Shown: in pieces, positions 1 to 8,793 of the stretch
Numbering within the stretch: position 1 is the stretch's first letter
Layout: every line of letters starts with the position of its first letter
Translations under genes and position numbers: made by a program
From: Acidimicrobiales bacterium
Lineage (GTDB): Bacteria > Actinomycetota > Acidimicrobiia > Acidimicrobiales > Iamiaceae
Direction of reading: 5' to 3'
DNA: 64,000 nucleotides
Assembly (NCBI GenBank): GCA_035547835.1
Contig: DASZTW010000019.1
Span: forward strand, 124,001-188,000
Notes under the pieces: generated by a model
Database searches by the model: none
What the model saw: only the letters and a program-made list of their open reading frames with translations
What the model was told of the DNA's origin: nothing

Positions 1-705
1 GAGCGACAGCACTTGCACCACCTGGCGCACCTCGGGCACGGCGGCCAGGTCGGCCCACTCCGTGAGCGCTTCCGCCTCGCCGAGTCCTTGCCGGATCCGG
101 TTGGCGACGCGGGTGAGGTCTTGTGCCACCGCGCCTCGACCGCGGTGGGCGACCCGTCCGAGCGCGCCCCCGAGGGAGTGTCCCGCGGACAGGAGCATGC
201 CGATCTGTTCGCACACGACCGGGAGCTCGAGCAGGAGGTTGCGCTGCCACCTCGTCGAGGCGGCGGCCAGGCCTTGCTCGATCACCAAGAACGCGAGGAG
301 CGGGGCAGCCACGATCGCGGCCAGCGCGACCAGTGGTGGCGGCCGGACCGCGACGCTCGCGGCAGTGGCGAGGGCGAACGCCGCAGCAGCCCACCCGGCC
401 TGTCGAACCCGGAAGGTCATGGGATCGAGCGGTGAGTGGATGCGCATGAGACGGACGGTGAGGGGCTCTTCGACGCCCAAGGCGCGCGCCAGGCGTCCGC
501 CCACGTCGGTTGCCAACGGCGCGACGACCTCGCGAACCGAGCCGACCGAGAGCAGGCCAGGTGCGCTGCTGGTCGGCGCGCCGGGCTGGTAGGGGCGTAG
601 CCGCTCGGACAACGAGCGACGCGCGAACCATCGCACGCGCGACAACAGCAACGAGCAGCCGGCCCACATCGCGAGCCCGGCGACGGCGAGGAGCCGCGTG
701 TTCAT
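1..705 (-). CDS. tadC: Tad pilus assembly protein TadC (T2SS F-domain), partial at window edge
   Basis: This is the N-terminal 235 codons of a type II secretion F-domain membrane protein; the C-terminus lies beyond position 1. It begins ATG-AAC-ACG on the minus strand, and the ATG overlaps the TGA of the upstream tadB gene (ATGA). A first membrane segment follows at once (residues 3-22). A basic stretch comes next, then a hydrophobic pair near residues 105-145, then the F-domain helices that contain LLELPVVCEQIGMLLSAGHS. In Tad/Flp systems TadC pairs with TadB as the inner-membrane platform on which TadA extrudes or retracts the pilus. It is last of five overlapping genes here; tadE/flp genes, if present, lie outside the window. 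The assignment as TadC rather than a second TadB rests on gene order. Confidence 0.85.
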   Translation of the reverse strand, partial: MNTRLLAVAGLAMWAGCSLLLSRVRWFARRSLSERLRPYQPGAPTSSAPGLLSVGSVREVVAPLATDVGGRLARALGVEEPLTVRLMRIHSPLDPMTFRVRQAGWAAAAFALATAASVAVRPPPLVALAAIVAAPLLAFLVIEQGLAAASTRWQRNLLLELPVVCEQIGMLLSAGHSLGGALGRVAHRGRGAVAQDLTRVANRIRQGLGEAEALTEWADLAAVPEVRQVVQVLSL

Positions 706-1583
706 TCTGCGAACACCCGTCCTTCCACGGGCACTTGCATGATCCGGCCGGCCCACCACCAACAACCCGCCACCACGCCGATGCCGATCAGCACGGCGAC
801 TTGTCCCGCAGCCGTCGCGTACGCGGCTCGCCCTGTCCCCACCGAGAGACCGGCCAGCGCCATGCCGAGCGGCACGAGGAGCACGAAGCGACGGGCGAAT
901 CTGGCACCGGCCTGGCGGGCGCGGGCATCCTTGCGTCCCTGCACCTCTTGGAGCCGGTCGCCGCTCAAGGCGGTGAGCCGGGCCTCGAGGCCGGTGCCGC
1001 CCAGTTCGTTCGCGACGAGGATCGTCTCGCAGGCAGCGTCGCAAGTGGGGTCGGCGAGGTCGCGCTTGAGCACGCCGAGCGTGCGTGCGAAGTCCGTCGA
1101 GAGCAGCCATTCACGTTGTGCGGCAGCGAATGCGGGTCGCAGCTCCGCAGGTGCGCGACGACCCACTTCGAAGAGCGCTTGCGGGATGGAAAGGCCGGCC
1201 GAGCCGGTGAGGATGCGCAGCTCGTCGATCATCGTGGGCCACGCCTCCTGGGCCCGCTCGAGCCGCCGACGCCGACGTGAACGCAAGGTCGCCGCGGGCA
1301 GCATGGCCGTGAACGCGCCGAGGGCAACCGCCGCCAAGATGCCGCCGAAGATCGCGAACCCGAGGACACCGCCGAGCAGCAGGAGCAACAGCGAGGCCGC
1401 GGCGAACTGCGGAAGGCCGACCCCGCTCACCCCGGCTTCGCGCAGCCACCGTGTGACGTCGCGCCGCGGCGCAGGCGGCGTGACCTGCGGGCCCGGACCG
1501 AGCCCACGCCAGCGGAAGACGACGGCGGTGTACAGAAGGTGGACGCCGTAGGCGGCGGCGAGGGCGACGAGAAGTGCCGTCAC
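702..1583 (-). CDS. tadB: Tad pilus assembly protein TadB (T2SS F-domain)
   Basis: A 293-residue inner-membrane protein of the Tad/Flp pilus platform. The GTG start at 1583 overlaps the TGA of tadA (GTGA), so translation is probably coupled. Visible parts are an N-terminal membrane helix (about residues 2-18), a hydrophobic pair around 58-95 with many Leu, Gly and Ala, a basic linker RSRRRRRLERAQEAW, the cytosolic F-domain helix bundle (WPTMIDELRILTGSAGLSIP), and two C-terminal membrane helices near 238-285. This topology fits the family. It should bind TadA and TadC. The reading frame stays open well upstream of the chosen start, but that stretch is only the shadow of tadA. Confidence 0.9.
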   Translation of the reverse strand: MTALLVALAAAYGVHLLYTAVVFRWRGLGPGPQVTPPAPRRDVTRWLREAGVSGVGLPQFAAASLLLLLLGGVLGFAIFGGILAAVALGAFTAMLPAATLRSRRRRRLERAQEAWPTMIDELRILTGSAGLSIPQALFEVGRRAPAELRPAFAAAQREWLLSTDFARTLGVLKRDLADPTCDAACETILVANELGGTGLEARLTALSGDRLQEVQGRKDARARQAGARFARRFVLLVPLGMALAGLSVGTGRAAYATAAGQVAVLIGIGVVAGCWWWAGRIMQVPVEGRVFAE

Positions 1584-2872
1584 CGTGCGACCTGCGAGGT
1601 CGTGTCGACGATCTCGCGAACGTGGAGCCCGGCCTGGTCGAAGAGCAGGCCGAGCCGGTTCGGGATCTCGCCCGTCCAGCGCAGCATCCCGTCGCTGCCC
1701 GTCCGACGGAACACGTCCGTGATCGTGAACGGTACGGCGTCGAGGCTCCCGGCGTGATCCTCGACGGCGATGATCTCGTTGATCCGTGGGCCTTCTGAGG
1801 TGCGGACACTGTGGACGACAAGGTCGACGGCCTCGGCGACGAGTGAGTTGAGTGCGGCCAGCGGCAAGTCGCCGTCGGCGAGCTGCGCCACGAACCGAAG
1901 ACGAGTCAACGCTTGACGGGCCGAGCCGCCGTGGATCGTGGTGAATCCCTTCACGCCGGATGAGAGCGTGAGCAACAGTGCGAGGGCTTCGCGGTCGCGG
2001 ACCTCGCCGACGATGGCGATGTCGGGCGCCATCCGGAGGAAGCCGGACACGAGGCGACGCAAGTCGACTTCCTGGCGTTCGGGGCGCGAAGCCCGAGTCT
2101 GAAGGCTCGCGACGTTGGCGAGCGGCACGTCGACCTCGAACACTTCCTCGGCGGTGACCACTCGCAAGCTGGGATCGAGCTCCGCGGCGCAGCAGCTCAA
2201 CAACGTCGTCTTGCCGGCGCCGGGCGCGCCGGCGAACACGATCGATGCCCGGGCCTGGACACACGCACGCAAGAACCGCGCCGCGGTGTCGGTGAGCGTG
2301 TCAGTGGCCACCAGCTCGTCGAGGCTGCGGAACGCCACGCCCGCGAACCGGCGGATGTTGACCATGGTGTGCCCGCCGCGCGCCAGGTCGGCGTGCACGA
2401 TGTGCAAGCGCGAGCCGTCGTCGAGCTGCGCGTCCTGGAGCCCCTCGGACGGATCGAGCTTGCGATGCGAGGAGGACGCGTCGTCGAGCAACTTGGTCAG
2501 CGTGCGAACGACATGACGATCGTCATGGAAGACGTCCGGGTGGTAGCCGGACGGCCCGCGGTGGCGCCGGACGAAGATCGCCGCTGGGCCGTTCACCATG
2601 ATCTCCCACACATCTGGATCCCGGAGCAGCTCGTCGAGGGGGCCGTACCCGGCGAGATTCCGGTACGCACGAGCAGCCAGCGCTTCGGGGTCCGCGAGCG
2701 GATAGGGCCGGTGGCCTCTGGCGTGTTCCCGCGCCCAGTCGGTGAGCTCTTCCGCGATCAGCTGGCGCAGTCGATCGGCGGCGTCGGGGCTCGACATGTC
2801 GAGGTCGGCGGCCTTCGCTCGCTGCTGTACGGCCGCTTCGATGTGCTGCAGCGGGGACTCCTCGGCCTTCAC
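1580..2872 (-). CDS. tadA: Tad pilus motor ATPase TadA/CpaF
   Basis: A 430-residue secretion ATPase (GspE/VirB11 type) that powers Flp pilus assembly. The GTG start at 2872 overlaps the stop of the CpaE-like gene. The N-terminal part (about 1-170) carries the CpaF signature with YGPLDELLRDPDVWEIMVNG and RRF. The ATPase core follows: Walker A GAPGAGKTT, the Asp-box region EEVFEVDVPLANVASLQTR, Walker B-like DIAIVGEVRDREAL, and the His box GFTTIHGGSA. All catalytic motifs look intact, so the motor should be active. Length is normal for the family. It sits third in the cpaB-cpaE-tadA-tadB-tadC operon, all on the minus strand with 4-nt overlaps. Confidence 0.95.
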   Translation of the reverse strand: MKAEESPLQHIEAAVQQRAKAADLDMSSPDAADRLRQLIAEELTDWAREHARGHRPYPLADPEALAARAYRNLAGYGPLDELLRDPDVWEIMVNGPAAIFVRRHRGPSGYHPDVFHDDRHVVRTLTKLLDDASSSHRKLDPSEGLQDAQLDDGSRLHIVHADLARGGHTMVNIRRFAGVAFRSLDELVATDTLTDTAARFLRACVQARASIVFAGAPGAGKTTLLSCCAAELDPSLRVVTAEEVFEVDVPLANVASLQTRASRPERQEVDLRRLVSGFLRMAPDIAIVGEVRDREALALLLTLSSGVKGFTTIHGGSARQALTRLRFVAQLADGDLPLAALNSLVAEAVDLVVHSVRTSEGPRINEIIAVEDHAGSLDAVPFTITDVFRRTGSDGMLRWTGEIPNRLGLLFDQAGLHVREIVDTTSQVAR

Positions 2873-4155
2873 GAGGCCTCCTCCTGATCGGTCCACGTGC
2901 CGAGCGAGCCGGGTGCGATCCGCTCTGGCTCGACCGTGGACGGCTCGGGAGCGCCGGCCCGCTCGGCGACGGCCTCGACCGCGGTCACGAGCGGGTCGGT
3001 CAGGGCTCGAGGGAATCGCTCGACGTTGCGATGGACGTCGTCGAAGCCGCGGCGCTCCGGGAGCCACACCGGAGCGGTGGTCGCCAGCGGTCCGACCAGG
3101 TCGGACACTGCCTGCGCCAGCTGGGCACGGCCCCGAGGAGCCCGCGGTGCCCGGTTCACGACGGCGACGGTTCGTTCCGCGGCGACGCCGATGGCCTGCA
3201 GGGCGTGGACGGTTCGCTGGCCGGCGAACACGCCTTTGAGGTCAGGTTGCAGGACCACGACGACGACGTCGGCCTGTGCCACGGCCGTGCGTGCGAGCAC
3301 GTTGCGTTCCTCGACGTCGGTGGAGCCGGTCTCGCGCTCGCCTTCCACGTCGGCGTCGACATCGGCGACGGTCACGTGGAAGGCCGCCCGAAGGCTGTCG
3401 AGCGCGCTGGCGACCGCTCGTGGGGTGAGGGCGGTCCAGTCCTGGTGCCGGTGGAGACCGAGCAGCAACCGGTAGCGCCGAGCGACGATCTCGAAGGTCA
3501 TCGAGCGGACCTCGGCAGCGCCGAGCTGCGCGTGGCGGTGCGCATCCACCAGGTCGGCCAGCGCGGGGACGAGGTCGTCGACCTCATGGAACATGGCGAG
3601 CTCGGCGTTCAGCGAGAGGTCGGCAAGGGCCAGCATCCCGGCGTACCGGACATCGTCCGCCAGCCCTTGCGCCAGCGCCATCGCCGCGGTGGAAGCCCCC
3701 GTGCCGCCAGGTCCGGTGACGGCGACGAGCTGGCCGCGCCATGGGGTGACGGCCACGGCGTCGGGCGCGGTGGAGCCCTCCCCCCGCGGGTTGCGCACCA
3801 AGGAGGCGTGGTCGGCCAGCGCGGCGACCAGCGGTCCACGCTCGAAGCCCGACGGGAGCACGCCGGCGACGCCCAGCGCTCGCCAATCGCGGTGGCCACC
3901 GTCGACGGCGATCACCGCACAGCCGTGACGGCGGGCGAGGTCGACGAGATCGAGGTCGAGTCCCGTGGCTGACTCGTCAACCAGCAGCGCCGAGTACGGA
4001 CGTGCCGACTCGAGCCGGGTGATGACCTCGGCGACCGACAGGCACTTGACGAACTCGATCGGCGCCACGCCAGCGGTGGCCCACTGCGCGAGCTCGGAGA
4101 ACCACGGTGCCCGAGGATCGCCGAGGCCCAGCACGACGTAGCGCCCGTCGTTCAC
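2869..4155 (-). CDS. cpaE: CpaE/TadZ-like pilus localisation ATPase (MinD/ParA superfamily)
   Basis: A 428-residue protein made of an N-terminal receiver-like domain (about 1-125) and a C-terminal MinD/ParA-type domain. The deviant Walker A reads VTGPGGTGASTAA, with Ala-Ser where active ParA proteins have Gly-Lys-Ser/Thr. The usual P-loop Lys is therefore missing, as in many TadZ/CpaE proteins. Later motifs include DVVVVVLQPDLKGVFAGQRT and VNRAPRAPRGRAQL. The family places pilus machinery at defined sites in the cell. Its ATG overlaps the stop of cpaB by 4 nt and its stop overlaps tadA. Function is inferred from domain type and gene order. Confidence 0.85.
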   Translation of the reverse strand: MNDGRYVVLGLGDPRAPWFSELAQWATAGVAPIEFVKCLSVAEVITRLESARPYSALLVDESATGLDLDLVDLARRHGCAVIAVDGGHRDWRALGVAGVLPSGFERGPLVAALADHASLVRNPRGEGSTAPDAVAVTPWRGQLVAVTGPGGTGASTAAMALAQGLADDVRYAGMLALADLSLNAELAMFHEVDDLVPALADLVDAHRHAQLGAAEVRSMTFEIVARRYRLLLGLHRHQDWTALTPRAVASALDSLRAAFHVTVADVDADVEGERETGSTDVEERNVLARTAVAQADVVVVVLQPDLKGVFAGQRTVHALQAIGVAAERTVAVVNRAPRAPRGRAQLAQAVSDLVGPLATTAPVWLPERRGFDDVHRNVERFPRALTDPLVTAVEAVAERAGAPEPSTVEPERIAPGSLGTWTDQEEAS

Positions 4156-4883
4156 TTCGGCGCCTGTTCGTTCGTGACGTGCAGCTGGTCGTCGCCCGAC
4201 ACGCCGGTGGTGCGGACCACCGTGACGAGATCCGGGTTGGTGGCGCGGGCGATGCCGATGATCTGGTCTCGGTCCGCCGCCACGAGCACCGTGAGGCGGC
4301 CCGATCCCTCGATCTGCGAGCCCCCCTGACGAACGTGGATGACCTCGAGATCAGTGGCCACCACGGCTGGGGTTCCGCCACCGGAAGGCGTCACGAGCAC
4401 GGCCACCCGGTCGCCCGGTCGCAAGTCGCCGCCAGCGGCCCGATCGGCGTCGACCGCGAAGGAGACCTGGTTGCGGCCGGGTTGCCGGGTGGCGTCGGCG
4501 ACCTGCCCACGCTGAAGCAGTTCGCCTTTGGCGATGGGCGCCACGACCACTGCACCGACGAGCGGATCCGCGGTGGTGTACGCGCGGCGCGCCACACCGT
4601 CAGGTAGCCGAGCCGACGCGAGACCCAGATCGGTGCGTGTCAGGCGCCGGCCCACGTCGAGGTCGTGGCGTGCCACGACGTAGCGCGGTGCGTGGTCGAC
4701 GTTGGAGCCGCGTGCGGCGACAAAGGCCGCGATCGCAGCCAACGCGACGAGCAACCCGCCGAGGACCGCTCGGCCGCTCGGGAGGCTCCGGCGGGGGTGG
4801 ACCTGTCGGTGATGGGTGCCCGAGGGCGGTTCAGCGTCCGCGCGGTGCGACGCGGGGGTGGTCCCGATCGTGCTGGTGGCCAT
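4152..4883 (-). CDS. cpaB: Flp pilus assembly protein CpaB/RcpC (SAF domain)
   Basis: A 243-residue protein, first gene of the pilus operon. Start ATG at 4883 has GAGGGGG upstream. One membrane helix (about 37-57, GGLLVALAAIAAFVAA) follows a His/Pro-rich cytosolic N-terminus. An SAF domain comes next (YVVARHDLDVGRRLTRTDLG, about 67-135), then a CpaB-type region with SFAVDADRAAGGDLRPGDRV and a C-terminal sheet with DLEVIHVR and GRLTVLVAADRDQ. In Tad systems CpaB/RcpC is a periplasmic assembly factor tied to pilin export. The 170 bp to the divergent DNA-binding gene should hold the operon promoter. Confidence 0.87.
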   Translation of the reverse strand: MATSTIGTTPASHRADAEPPSGTHHRQVHPRRSLPSGRAVLGGLLVALAAIAAFVAARGSNVDHAPRYVVARHDLDVGRRLTRTDLGLASARLPDGVARRAYTTADPLVGAVVVAPIAKGELLQRGQVADATRQPGRNQVSFAVDADRAAGGDLRPGDRVAVLVTPSGGGTPAVVATDLEVIHVRQGGSQIEGSGRLTVLVAADRDQIIGIARATNPDLVTVVRTTGVSGDDQLHVTNEQAPK

Positions 4884-5053
4884 GCGGCGCCCCCTCGTGA
4901 AACTGCACAGAGCGCACAAATAGATACACCATGTGGCGGACCTCGACCACTGTCGTGGTACTCCCATCGGTTCGTGAGGTGGGTTGGCCGGTGCGGTCGA
5001 GGCGGTGCGGTGAGAGTCGCCTGACGTGCGCCAAATGCATGGAGAGGGTGTGT

Positions 5054-5317
5054 ATGATGCTTTCGATGACCCCGACAGACGTGCGGTGGTTGAGCACCGC
5101 GGAAGCAGCAAAGCGACTTGGGATCACGCCGCGCACCCTTTACCGGTTCATCGACGAGGGGCAGTTGCCGGCGTACCGCTTCGGCCGGGTGATCCGGTTG
5201 AAGGAGGCAGAGGTCGATGACTTCATCGAGCAATGCCGGATCGCGCCGGGCACGCTCGAGCACCTCTATCCCGAGCCGGTGACGGAGGCTTCAGCCAAGG
5301 ACGCGAGCGCGACGTAG
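5054..5317 (+). CDS. excisionase/MerR-type small DNA-binding protein
   Basis: An 87-residue protein with one winged helix-turn-helix of the excisionase (HTH_17) type: WLSTAEAAKRLGITPRTLYRFID followed by the wing GQLPAYRFGRVIRLKEAEVDDFIE. The C-terminal tail RIAPGTLEHLYP looks like that of a widespread actinobacterial group, so this is a host gene and not proof of a mobile element. GGAGAGG at 5041-5047 is spaced 6 nt from the ATG at 5054; in-frame ATGs at 5057 and 5066 are alternatives. It is divergent from the pilus operon and may regulate it, which is inference from position. Its 3' end overlaps the convergent gene at 5266 by 52 bp. Confidence 0.85.
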   Translation: MMLSMTPTDVRWLSTAEAAKRLGITPRTLYRFIDEGQLPAYRFGRVIRLKEAEVDDFIEQCRIAPGTLEHLYPEPVTEASAKDASAT

Positions 5318-5808
5318 GCAACTGCACCGGCGTCTCCGTCGAGTTGGAGACGGAGCACGTCGGCACCCACGTCGAGCAAGCGTCCGCGCAGTGGCTCCCC
5401 ACCGAGCGCGCGCACACCGATCCGAGGCCGATCTGGTTCGAGCGCCGCCAGTGCGTCGCGCAGCGTCCAACGCGAGGTGGCAGGGGTTCGCTGGCCCGGT
5501 GGCCGTCCCGCTTCGGGCCCGCCGATCGCGGCGAACATCGCGTCGATCCGGAGGAACGTCGTTCCGTCGGCGCCCCGCAGCTCCGCGAAGTCGGCGCCCA
5601 CCGCGACGATGCGCCCGGTGCGGCGCTGTCCGTCGAGCAGTTCCAACACCACGGTGGCGTCGCGCTCGGCCCAGTCAACCAACATGGCGGCCAACGTCGC
5701 TTCGTCGAGATCCTGCCGCGCCAGGCCGCGTCGTACCCGCCTGGCATGCGCGGCGGCGTCGACCTGCAGCGCGGCCGCCTCCGCGTCGAGCGGGTCCGGG
5801 CGTTCCAT
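5266..5808 (-). CDS. conserved hypothetical with two Sm-like beta repeats
   Basis: A 180-residue protein I cannot name. After an Ala/Arg-rich helix it holds two similar blocks. The first, near residues 50-90, reads VVLELLDGQRRTGRIVAVGA then DFAELRGADGTTFLRIDAMF. The second, near 128-170, contains IGVRALGGEPLRGRLLDVGA then DVLRLQLDG. The pattern of a strand, L.GE..GR.., then VGAD and another strand resembles a small Sm-like barrel, here apparently duplicated. The start ATG at 5808 is the first in the conserved region. Its 3' end overlaps the convergent HTH gene by 52 bp. It is divergent from phoH. No catalytic motif, signal peptide or membrane helix is visible. Confidence 0.7.
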   Translation of the reverse strand: MERPDPLDAEAAALQVDAAAHARRVRRGLARQDLDEATLAAMLVDWAERDATVVLELLDGQRRTGRIVAVGADFAELRGADGTTFLRIDAMFAAIGGPEAGRPPGQRTPATSRWTLRDALAALEPDRPRIGVRALGGEPLRGRLLDVGADVLRLQLDGDAGAVAYVALASLAEASVTGSG

Positions 5809-5892
5809 CGAATCGGCAGGATATGTCGGCGTTTGCCGGGAGTACGCTGCCAATGGCCTCCGGCCGCCTGTTCCCGTCACCACCGAGGTGCT

Positions 5893-6867
5893 GTGTCCGA
5901 CACCCAGATGAAGCTGCACGTTCCCGGCAACCACCTCATGGGGCCGCTGCTCGGCCACCGCGACGAGTTGCTCCGGATGGTCGAAGACGCTTTCGGCGAC
6001 GTGCGGATCACGGTGCGGGGCAACGAGATCGACCTCGACGGGCCCGCGGCCGACAAGGTGGGCCGACTGTTCGAGGACCTCGTGTTGTTGATCCAACAAG
6101 GTCACCACCTCGAACCCTCAGTGGTCCGGCGCACCATCGAGATGGTCAAGGCCGACGAGCGGCCAGCCGACGTGCTCACCACCACCGTGTTGCGGTCGCG
6201 CGGGGGTCGCGTGATCCGGCCCAAGTCGAGTGGCCAGAAGCGCTACGTCGACGGGATCGCCGAGAACGTCATCACGTTCGGGGTCGGCCCGGCCGGCACG
6301 GGCAAGAGCTGGTTGGCGGTGGCGATGGCCGTGCAGGCCCTGCAGGCCAAGGAAGTCGACCGCATCATCTTGACCCGCCCCGCCGTCGAGGCCGGCGAGC
6401 GGCTCGGCTTCCTGCCCGGCGACCTGATGGCCAAGGTCGATCCCTACTTGCGCCCGCTGTACGACGCGCTGCACGACATGGTCGACCCCGATGGCGCGCA
6501 GCGGATGCTCGAACGGGGCGAGGTCGAGGTGGCGCCGCTCGCCTTCATGCGCGGGCGCACGCTGAATCGCAGCTTCATCATCCTCGACGAGGCGCAGAAC
6601 ACCACGCCCGAGCAGATGAAGATGTTCCTCACCCGCATCGGCTTCGGGTCCAAGGTCGTCGTCACCGGTGACACCACCCAAGTCGACGTGCCGGGTGGTC
6701 GCAGCGGGCTGAGCGGCCTCGAGGAGACCTTGCAGGGCATCGACGGTCTGGCGTTCGTGCGGCTGTCGGGCGCCGACGTGGTCCGTCACCGGATCGTGCA
6801 GGACATCGTCGACGCATACGAGCGGGCCGACGCCGCGGGCGTCGCCCACCGCCGGCTCGATGGCTGA
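5893..6867 (+). CDS. phoH: PhoH-like ATPase
   Basis: A 324-residue PhoH-family protein: an N-terminal region (1-110), then a RecA-like ATPase fold. Walker A is [16 protein letters not shown]. The segment [20 protein letters not shown] and Walker [19 protein letters not shown] are highly characteristic, as is [15 protein letters not shown]. The GTG at 5893 is chosen because it follows GAGG by 6 nt and gives the normal family length; the frame continues upstream only as shadow. It heads a tight operon with ybeY, a CNNM protein and era, overlapping ybeY by 8 nt. PhoH is linked to RNA metabolism, though its exact reaction is still unsettled. Confidence 0.94.
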   Translation: MSDTQMKLHVPGNHLMGPLLGHRDELLRMVEDAFGDVRITVRGNEIDLDGPAADKVGRLFEDLVLLIQQGHHLEPSVVRRTIEMVKADERPADVLTTTVLRSRGGRVIRPKSSGQKRYVDGIAENVITFGVGPAGTGKSWLAVAMAVQALQAKEVDRIILTRPAVEAGERLGFLPGDLMAKVDPYLRPLYDALHDMVDPDGAQRMLERGEVEVAPLAFMRGRTLNRSFIILDEAQNTTPEQMKMFLTRIGFGSKVVVTGDTTQVDVPGGRSGLSGLEETLQGIDGLAFVRLSGADVVRHRIVQDIVDAYERADAAGVAHRRLDG

Positions 6868-7468
6868 CCCTCCGAGCGGGCCCCGGCCGGGCACGCCGTC
6901 CACCGGCGCGCGTCGGCGCATCCCCGCCGAGGGAGTGCTCGAGGTGTTCGTGGCCGACGAGCAGTCGGTGCACGCGATCGACGTGCAGCGCTGGGGCGAC
7001 CTGGCTCGTAACGTGCTGCTCGCCGAAGGGATCCGCGGCGACGCGGAACTGTCGCTCTTGTTCGTCAGCCATGACACGATGGCGGACCTCAACGCCCGGT
7101 TCATGGACGGCGAAGGCCCCACCGACGTGCTGTCGTTCCCGATCGAAGAAGACCTCATGGAACTGGGCCGGTGGCCTGACCTCGCCACGACCGGTCCCGA
7201 CCGCAGCCCACCCGACCCGTCCGACGCGCCGTTGCTGCTCGGCGACGTCGTGATCTCTCCCGAGGTCGCGGCCGCCAACGCCCCCGGCCACGCCGGCTCG
7301 TTCGACGACGAGATCGCGCTGCTCGTGGTGCACGGGGTGTTGCACATCTTGGGCCTTGACCACGGCGATCCCGACGAAGCGCGCGAGATGCGGGCCAAGG
7401 AGCAGGACCTGCTGGCCCGGTTTCACGGCCCGGTGGCGGCCGGCACCGAGGTTCCGCCGGAACAGTGA
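6860..7468 (+). CDS. ybeY: endoribonuclease / rRNA maturation factor YbeY
   Basis: A 202-residue YbeY protein, a zinc-dependent endoribonuclease that takes part in 16S rRNA 3'-end maturation and ribosome quality control. The diagnostic metal motif HGVLHILGLDH (three His) sits near residues 155-165, followed by GDPDEAREMRAKEQ. The substrate-side segment FMDGEGPTDVLSFP is also conserved. A roughly 30-residue Pro/Arg-rich N-terminus precedes the domain, and an insertion rich in Pro and Asp lies after DVLSFPIEEDL, so the protein is longer than the common 150-170 residues. The ATG lies inside the end of phoH (8-nt overlap), and the TGA overlaps the GTG of the next gene. Confidence 0.95.
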   Translation: MADPPSGPRPGTPSTGARRRIPAEGVLEVFVADEQSVHAIDVQRWGDLARNVLLAEGIRGDAELSLLFVSHDTMADLNARFMDGEGPTDVLSFPIEEDLMELGRWPDLATTGPDRSPPDPSDAPLLLGDVVISPEVAAANAPGHAGSFDDEIALLVVHGVLHILGLDHGDPDEAREMRAKEQDLLARFHGPVAAGTEVPPEQ

Positions 7469-8793
7469 ACGGCCCCGCGGTCCTTCTGGGGCTCGCTTTC
7501 ACGAGCGTCGACGGCCTGATCCTCGCGGTCATCGCGGTGCTGCTGGTGATGCAGGCCTTCCTCGCGATGGCCGAAGTCGCCCTCACCCGAATCCGCCGGG
7601 CACGCGCCGCGGGCCTCGACGCCGACGCGTCGACGCGCTCGTCGCGGGCCCTGGTGAAGTTGGTCGACGCGCCCGAGACGTTCCTCAACGCCTTGCTGCT
7701 CGTGGTGCTCGCGGCCCAGACCGCGCAGACGGCGTTGACCACGGTGTTCGCCGAGCGGGTGTTCGGCAGCCTCGGTGTGGTGCTCGCGTTGGTGGTGAAC
7801 GTCGCGATGGTGTTCGTCATCACCGAGGCGGCACCGAAGACCTGGGCGGTCCAGCACCTCGACCGAGCCGCGCTGCTGAGCGCCCGGCCGGTGCAGGCCT
7901 TCGTGAGCCTCCCGCCGTTGCGGATGCTGGCGCGCGGCCTCATCGGCCTCGCCAACGTGATCCTCCCCGGCAAAGGCATCAAGGACGGCCCGTTCGTGAC
8001 CGAGGAGGAGTTGTTGGCGCTGGCCGAGGAAGCCGCAGAAGCGTCGGTCATCGAAGCCGACGAGCAGGCCTACATCAGCCGCATCATCTCCTTCGGCGAC
8101 ACCATCGTCCGCGAGGTGATGGTGCCGCGCACCGACATGGTCGTGGTCGACCAGGCGTTCCGGGTGGCCGACGCGATGGAAGTCGTGTTGCTGAACGGCT
8201 TCAGCCGGATCCCGGTGGTGGGGCAGGGGATCGACGACGTGGTCGGCGTCATCTACGCCAAAGACCTGATGCGCGCCGAGCGCGACGGTCGCGAGCTCGA
8301 CCCGGTGGCCGCGTTCGGTCGTCCCACGAGGTTCGTGCCCGAGACCAAGCCGGTGGCCGATCTGTTGCGCGAGATGCAGGCCGACAAGTTCCACATGGCG
8401 ATCGTGATCGACGAATACGGCGGCACGGCGGGGCTGGTCACGCTCGAGGACCTCATCGAGGAGCTGGTGGGCGAGATCGTCGACGAGTTCGACGTGGAGG
8501 ATCCGATGATCGAGCCACTGCCCGGCGGTGTGCTGCGCGTGAACGGTCGCTTGCCGATCGACGAGGCGAACGAAGTGCTGGTGCCGCTCGCCGAGGCCGC
8601 TGGCAACGGTCCGGTCGAAGGCCTGCCCGAGGGTGACTGGGACACGGTGGCGGGCCTGTTGTTCAACGAGCTCGGCCACGTCGCCTCCGAAGGCGACACG
8701 GTGACGGTCAACGGCTTCCGCCTCCGGGTCGACAAGGTGCAGGGGCGGCGCATCAGCCGGGTGCGGATCTCGCGCGACGTGGCGGCCACATGA
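7465..8793 (+). CDS. CNNM-domain/CBS-pair transporter-like protein (HlyC/CorC family)
   Basis: A 442-residue membrane protein. The N-terminal CNNM (DUF21) domain has about four hydrophobic helices: residues 5-35 with FLAMAEVALTRIRRARA, 65-95, 105-125 and around 150-165. A CBS pair follows, marked by REVMVPRTDMVVVDQAF and FHMAIVIDEYGGTAGLVTLE, then the C-terminal CorC_HlyC domain with GDWDTVAGLLFNELGHV. Related proteins act in Mg2+/Co2+ homeostasis, but the transported ion cannot be read from sequence. It starts at a GTG that overlaps the ybeY stop, and its stop overlaps the era ATG, so all four genes are probably co-translated. Confidence 0.9.
   Translation: MNGPAVLLGLAFTSVDGLILAVIAVLLVMQAFLAMAEVALTRIRRARAAGLDADASTRSSRALVKLVDAPETFLNALLLVVLAAQTAQTALTTVFAERVFGSLGVVLALVVNVAMVFVITEAAPKTWAVQHLDRAALLSARPVQAFVSLPPLRMLARGLIGLANVILPGKGIKDGPFVTEEELLALAEEAAEASVIEADEQAYISRIISFGDTIVREVMVPRTDMVVVDQAFRVADAMEVVLLNGFSRIPVVGQGIDDVVGVIYAKDLMRAERDGRELDPVAAFGRPTRFVPETKPVADLLREMQADKFHMAIVIDEYGGTAGLVTLEDLIEELVGEIVDEFDVEDPMIEPLPGGVLRVNGRLPIDEANEVLVPLAEAAGNGPVEGLPEGDWDTVAGLLFNELGHVASEGDTVTVNGFRLRVDKVQGRRISRVRISRDVAAT

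Noticed and set aside
5054-5317. Prophage or integrative element based on the excisionase-like gene
   Set aside because: No integrase, att repeats or phage genes are nearby, and the conserved tail is that of a common actinobacterial chromosomal gene.
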